Positions 60,716 through 64,000 of a stretch of DNA of 64,000 nt are shown one piece after another. Each line of letters begins with the position of its first letter. Position 1 is the stretch's first letter. This DNA is from SIRX01 sp965214475 (GTDB lineage Bacteria; Actinomycetota; Rubrobacteria; Rubrobacterales; Rubrobacteraceae): positions 3,162,001 through 3,226,000 of the forward strand of contig OZ243953.1 in the NCBI GenBank assembly GCA_965214475.1, in the 5' to 3' direction. The notes beneath the pieces were generated by a model. The model was not told the origin of the DNA, did no database searches, and was given only the letters and a program-made list of their open reading frames with translations. The translations under genes and the position numbers were made by a program.

Positions 60716-61920
60716 TGGCCGGCTTCGATATTCGGGACATGATGAACGACATAGACGAGGCCCCCGGAAAGGTCTGGTTCTGGGACCTCGAGAAAGCCGT
60801 CATAGACGCTGACCGCTGCGTGCAGTGTGGCGTGTGCGTCGCGGCCTGCCCGACCGACTCTATTGGTCTCGGAGAGGATGACCTGCCGACGCTGGTCAAG
60901 ATGTGCACCGGCTGCTCGTTGTGCTGGGACTTCTGCCCGCGGGGTGGGTTGCAGTACGAGTCGACCTGGAAGATCACCGGTAACGGCAATGGTAACGGCC
61001 GTGCCATCGAGGGTGTCGGGCACGTCGAGGAGAGCTACACGGCGCGGATGGCGCCCACTATCGAGGGTGTGCAGGACGGCGGCTTTGTGAGCACGCTCAT
61101 TATAGAGTTGCTCGAAGCCGGTGAGATCGACGGCGCGCTGCTTGCCCGTGAGAGTGAGACGGAGCGGTGGAAAGGCGAAGCGTTTCTGGCGACCACGCCG
61201 GAAGAGGTGCGGGAGTGCGCCGGGAGTTTCTACAACCAGACGCTCGCGTTGGGGCACGTGGACTTCAAGGACTACGATCTGCCACCCAACCCGCGCATTG
61301 CGGTGGTGGGTACGCCGTGTGAGATCGAAGGCATCAAGGCCATGCAGGCCCGGCCCTGGACCTGGGGCACGTCGAAAGTAGAGGCGATAACGCTGACCAT
61401 AGCGCTCCTCTGCACGAAGAGCTTCAACTACGAGAAGTTGATGCTGGAGGAGATCCGGGACAAGCGCGGTGTAGAACTCGACGAGGTCGGCCGGGTGGAC
61501 ATCACCCGCGGGAAGATGGTCGTTCAAGACCTCGACGGAGAGACGGTTTTCGAAGAGCCGATTCGTGACTTCCACGGCGCGGCGCTCAAAGGCTGTGACG
61601 AGTGCGCAGACTTTATGGGACATGCGGCGGACATAAGTGTGGGGAGCGTCGGTAGCGCCGATGGGTACTCCAGCGTACTCGTCCGGAGTGAAGCGGGACT
61701 CGATGCTTTCGAGTATGTCCGCGAAAAACTGGAGCTTCGCGACCTTGACAAGCCGGATGCATTAGATAAGCTAGACGGCTTGGACAAAAGGGTGGCCTTC
61801 AACAGCCTCAAGCGGGCCTTTGATCCTGACGCCCCGATGTTCATAGACTACGAAGAGCACCTAAACAACTACGCCGAGACGGACCGGGCGCCAGTGGAAC
61901 ACGAAGCGGTGAGGTATTGA
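60715..61920 (+). CDS. FrhB/FqoF-type F420H2 oxidoreductase, likely sulfite reductase partner
   Basis: A 401-aa soluble flavo-iron-sulfur protein. Residues 33-78 hold two [4Fe-4S] sites: C35-x2-C38-x2-C41-x3-CP and C64-x2-C67-x2-C70-x3-CP. The rest is the FrhB/FdhB domain that binds F420 and FAD: ALLARESETERWKGEAFLAT, AVVGTPCEIEGIKAM, ALLCTKSFNYEKLMLEE, CDECADFMGHAADISVG, then SSVLVRSEAGLDAF. GTG start shares a base with the sir stop (TAGTG); GGAGGCGG precedes it. In methanogen Fsr this module is fused to a sulfite reductase. Here it probably feeds electrons from F420H2 to Sir; nothing like a hydrogenase subunit is nearby. Confidence 0.85.
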   Translation: MAGFDIRDMMNDIDEAPGKVWFWDLEKAVIDADRCVQCGVCVAACPTDSIGLGEDDLPTLVKMCTGCSLCWDFCPRGGLQYESTWKITGNGNGNGRAIEGVGHVEESYTARMAPTIEGVQDGGFVSTLIIELLEAGEIDGALLARESETERWKGEAFLATTPEEVRECAGSFYNQTLALGHVDFKDYDLPPNPRIAVVGTPCEIEGIKAMQARPWTWGTSKVEAITLTIALLCTKSFNYEKLMLEEIRDKRGVELDEVGRVDITRGKMVVQDLDGETVFEEPIRDFHGAALKGCDECADFMGHAADISVGSVGSADGYSSVLVRSEAGLDAFEYVREKLELRDLDKPDALDKLDGLDKRVAFNSLKRAFDPDAPMFIDYEEHLNNYAETDRAPVEHEAVRY

Positions 61921-62252
61921 TTGACCTTCCAACACAGAACGCTGTCTCTGCCGGATGAGCCTGCGACCGTCCGCGCCAACACCCGCGCCCTTCTAGAAGG
62001 TTCACCGAGGAGGGCTTCCGCACCATCAACGACGCCCGCTTTGTGGCCGACTTGCTCTGGGACGAGTGGGGCAGAGAGTTGGAGGAAGTTGGGATGAACT
62101 ACGAAAGGCTCCTGGAGATTTCCCGGGGCTATACCAATGAGCTTCGGCTCTGGGTGGTCGGTGAGCGTCCGTGGGATCATTGTGTCGCCGGACTCGCCGG
62201 GCGGATTACGAGGCGACTGCCAAAAAACGAAGCAATTTTAACGGAGGTTTAG
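61921..62252 (+). pseudogene. Frameshifted small gene in the sulfur operon
   Basis: A small unrecognised gene. TTG at 61921 follows the oxidoreductase stop directly, with GAGG eight bases before, and reads MTFQHRTLSLPDEPATVR to about 61997. The frame then fails: continuing in another frame from 62001 gives FTEEGFRTINDARFVADLLW, then GMNYERLLEISRG and GERPWDHCVAGLAGRITRRL, ending with TAG at 62250-62252. One missing base near 61999-62001 would join them into about 110 residues, soluble, helical, acidic in the middle. Either a sequencing or assembly error or a real lesion; the well-kept coding pattern on both sides suggests a recent one. Confidence 0.65.
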
Positions 62253-62255
62253 CCG

Positions 62256-63473
62256 GTGACGATCAGAACAGAGTACGTCGGGATAGAGCCGCACGGCGGC
62301 GAACTAGTAGACCGAAGAGCCCCGAAAGACGAGCGAGAAGAGCTGAAACGGCAAGCAGCAGAGCTAAACCAAGTTACACTCGGACCGCGTGCCCTCTCCG
62401 ACCTGGAGATGATCTCTACTGGTGTCTTCTCACCTCTTACCGGCTTCATGGGCCGCGAGGACTACGAAGGCGTCGTGGACAACATGCACCTCGCCAGTGG
62501 CTTCGTCTGGAGCCTGCCCATAACGCTCTCAGTAACCGAGGACGAGGCAGCTTCCATAAACGAGGGCGACGAAGTGGCGCTTGTAGACGGTGATGACCGG
62601 ATCGTGGCTACCATGACCGTTGAAGACAGCTACACCTACGACAAGCAGCACGAGGCCCAGCAGGTCTACCGCACCACTGAGGAAGAGCATCCTGGCGTCG
62701 CGGCGCTGTACCGGCAGGGCGACGTTCTGTTCGGCGGCCCCGTTACGTTGCTAGAAGAAGAGCCGAACCACCGGCCATTCCCTGGCTACTACTACGAGCC
62801 GGCGGAGCTGCGGGCCGCTTTTGCGGAGAAAGGTTGGAAGAAGGTCGTCGGCTTCCAGACGCGGAACCCGGTCCACCGGGCGCACGAGTACATCCAGAAG
62901 AGTGCCCTTGAGACCGTAGACGGCTTGCTGCTGAACCCGCTCGTCGGCGAGACCAAGTCTGATGACATCTCGGCGGCGGTGCGGATGAAGTCCTACGAGA
63001 CGATCCTGGACCGCTACTATCCGCAGGACCGGACGACGCTTGCGGTTTTCCCAGCGGCCATGCGCTATGCGGGTCCGAGGGAGGCCGTGTTTCACGCCAT
63101 GTGCCGCAAGAACTATGGCTGCACGCACTTCATCGTGGGCCGGGATCACGCGGGTGTCGGTAGCTACTATGGCACCTATGACGCCCAGCACATCTTCGAG
63201 GAGTTCGAGCCGGACGAGTTGGGCATAACGCCGCTCATGTTCGAGCATTCTTTCTTCTGTCTCAACTGCGAGGGCATGGCGACCACAAAGACCTGCCCGC
63301 ATGGCAAAGAGGGACACGTATTCCTCTCCGGGACTAAAGTGCGTGAGATGCTCGCCAACGGTGAGTACCCGCCGCCGGAGTTCTCCCGTCCCGAGGTCGT
63401 AAAGGTGCTAATAGACGGACTGCGGGACGAAGAAAAAACTGTCAACCAGCCTCGGGTATACGAGGAAAAGTAA
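62256..63473 (+). CDS. sat: ATP sulfurylase (sulfate adenylyltransferase)
   Basis: Activates sulfate with ATP to adenosine 5'-phosphosulfate. 405 aa, single-domain Sat type without a fused kinase. Motifs VGFQTRNPVHRAHEYI (R-N-P-x-H-R-x-H), VGRDHAGVGSYYGTYDAQ and LSGTKVREMLANGEYPPPEF. Zinc-like CLNCEGMATTKTCPHG is present near the C-terminal end. GTG start with GGAGG upstream. Next in line is cysC, as in pathways making PAPS. Confidence 0.93.
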   Translation: MTIRTEYVGIEPHGGELVDRRAPKDEREELKRQAAELNQVTLGPRALSDLEMISTGVFSPLTGFMGREDYEGVVDNMHLASGFVWSLPITLSVTEDEAASINEGDEVALVDGDDRIVATMTVEDSYTYDKQHEAQQVYRTTEEEHPGVAALYRQGDVLFGGPVTLLEEEPNHRPFPGYYYEPAELRAAFAEKGWKKVVGFQTRNPVHRAHEYIQKSALETVDGLLLNPLVGETKSDDISAAVRMKSYETILDRYYPQDRTTLAVFPAAMRYAGPREAVFHAMCRKNYGCTHFIVGRDHAGVGSYYGTYDAQHIFEEFEPDELGITPLMFEHSFFCLNCEGMATTKTCPHGKEGHVFLSGTKVREMLANGEYPPPEFSRPEVVKVLIDGLRDEEKTVNQPRVYEEK

Positions 63474-63497
63474 ACTAGCCAGTCAAAGGAGATTGTT

Positions 63498-64000
63498 ATG
63501 AACGATGGAAACAGGTACGGACGCGGCTTCACACTGTGGTTCACCGGGCTTTCGGGTGCCGGCAAGACGACCATAGCGGAGATAGTAGAGCGGGATCTCC
63601 GCGAGCGCTTCGGTAAGATAGAGGTGCTGGACGGCGATATCGTGCGCACCAACCTCTCGAAGGGCCTGACCTTCTCGCGCGAAGACCGGAACATCAACGT
63701 GCTCCGCATAGGATTTGTGGCGAACCTGCTCACCCGCAACGGCGCCGGTGTAATCGTCAGCGCCATCTCGCCCTACAAGGAAGCTCGTGACGAAGTGCGT
63801 CGCGACATCGGTGAAGACTTCCTGGAAGTATTCGTAGACGCCCCGCTAGACGTGTGTGCCGACCGGGACGTAAAAGGACTCTACAAGAAGGCGTTCGCCG
63901 GGGAGATCAAAGAATTCACCGGTGTCTCGGATCCCTACGAGGCCCCGGCTGCCCCGGAGCTTCACATAAAGACCGACGAAGAAGAGCCCCAGGACAGTGC
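63498..64000 (+). CDS. cysC: Adenylylsulfate kinase CysC, cut by window end
   Basis: Phosphorylates APS to PAPS. The first 167 residues are present and no stop is reached. Walker A WFTGLSGAGKTTIAE, VLDGDIVRTNL, then SREDRNINVLRIGFVANLLTRNG and SPYKEARDEVR; FVDAPLDVCADRDVKGLYKKAF follows the usual pattern. Start ATG at 63498 with AAAGGAG five to six bases upstream; 24 bases after the sat stop. A fused 3' domain cannot be excluded from this window. Confidence 0.9.
   Translation, partial: MNDGNRYGRGFTLWFTGLSGAGKTTIAEIVERDLRERFGKIEVLDGDIVRTNLSKGLTFSREDRNINVLRIGFVANLLTRNGAGVIVSAISPYKEARDEVRRDIGEDFLEVFVDAPLDVCADRDVKGLYKKAFAGEIKEFTGVSDPYEAPAAPELHIKTDEEEPQDS

Noticed and set aside
60712..61623. Long antisense frame over the F420 oxidoreductase
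   Set aside because: His/Arg/Val-rich shadow with no recognisable domain.
1..64000. tRNA genes, CRISPR arrays and insertion sequences
   Set aside because: I looked for GTTCGA-type T-loops with flanking stems, regular direct repeats and transposase motifs. GGTTCGAGTC near 4610 and GGTTCAATTC near 35671 are inside coding genes and have no acceptor stem.

Overview
The window is GC-rich, densely coded actinobacterial chromosome. Coenzyme F420 biosynthesis genes, a luciferase-like F420 enzyme, three receptor-type Ser/Thr kinases (one with intact PASTA repeats), frequent TTG/GTG starts and at least two apparently leaderless start sites all point that way. The gene mix suggests a deep-branching lineage such as Rubrobacterales, but no rRNA or other marker here settles the genus. 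I found no tRNA, rRNA, CRISPR array or insertion sequence.

Region by region. 0-6 kb: a secreted NlpC/P60 hydrolase, a decayed LuxR-type regulator, SppA, a Yip1-like membrane protein, a ParB-like protein, a phosphoesterase and a Nudix hydrolase. 5.9-11.8 kb: a minus-strand salvage operon (small-molecule kinase, nucleoside hydrolase and a YnjBCD-like ABC importer). 11.9-13.7 kb: a divergent EamA exporter and TetR regulator with inverted-repeat operators between them. 13.7-20.6 kb: a GGDEF-EAL protein with an elaborate 5' leader, a Crp/Fnr regulator, an NfeD-stomatin pair and a DEAD-box helicase behind a promoter and terminator. 20.6-26.4 kb: epimerase, deaminase, and aromatic amino acid genes (tyrA-hisC on the minus strand; chorismate mutase-DAHP synthase on the plus strand). 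26.4-32.7 kb: Ser/Thr kinase, HtrA protease, rpiA and a 7TM GGDEF-EAL protein. 32.7-45.9 kb: SDR enzymes, LCP protein, RraA, F420-type oxidoreductase, quinone reductase, PASTA kinase, benzoylformate decarboxylase-like enzyme and rbsK-rbsD. 46-54 kb: methyltransferase, flavin reductase, small hypothetical protein, MarC, sugar nucleotidyltransferase, HDAC-like protein, TrkA and lipoate ligase. 54-55.8 kb: a third kinase broken by a frameshift.

55.8-64 kb is the most striking part. The F420 genes cofD-cofC-cofE overlap one another. They are followed by a strong promoter, a probable leaderless 30-codon leader ORF ending in a Cys-rich tail (MCTRCSVRCCI), and a sulfate assimilation operon: cysH, sirohaem sulfite reductase, an FrhB-type F420 oxidoreductase with two [4Fe-4S] sites, a frameshifted small gene, sat and cysC (cut by the window end). 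Methanogen Fsr is one polypeptide joining an F420H2 dehydrogenase to a sulfite reductase. Here the two parts are separate adjacent genes beside the genes that make F420. My main hypothesis is a two-subunit F420H2-dependent assimilatory sulfite reductase in an actinobacterium, controlled by cysteine-responsive leader-peptide attenuation. The reading of the genes is direct; the electron route and the regulation are inference.
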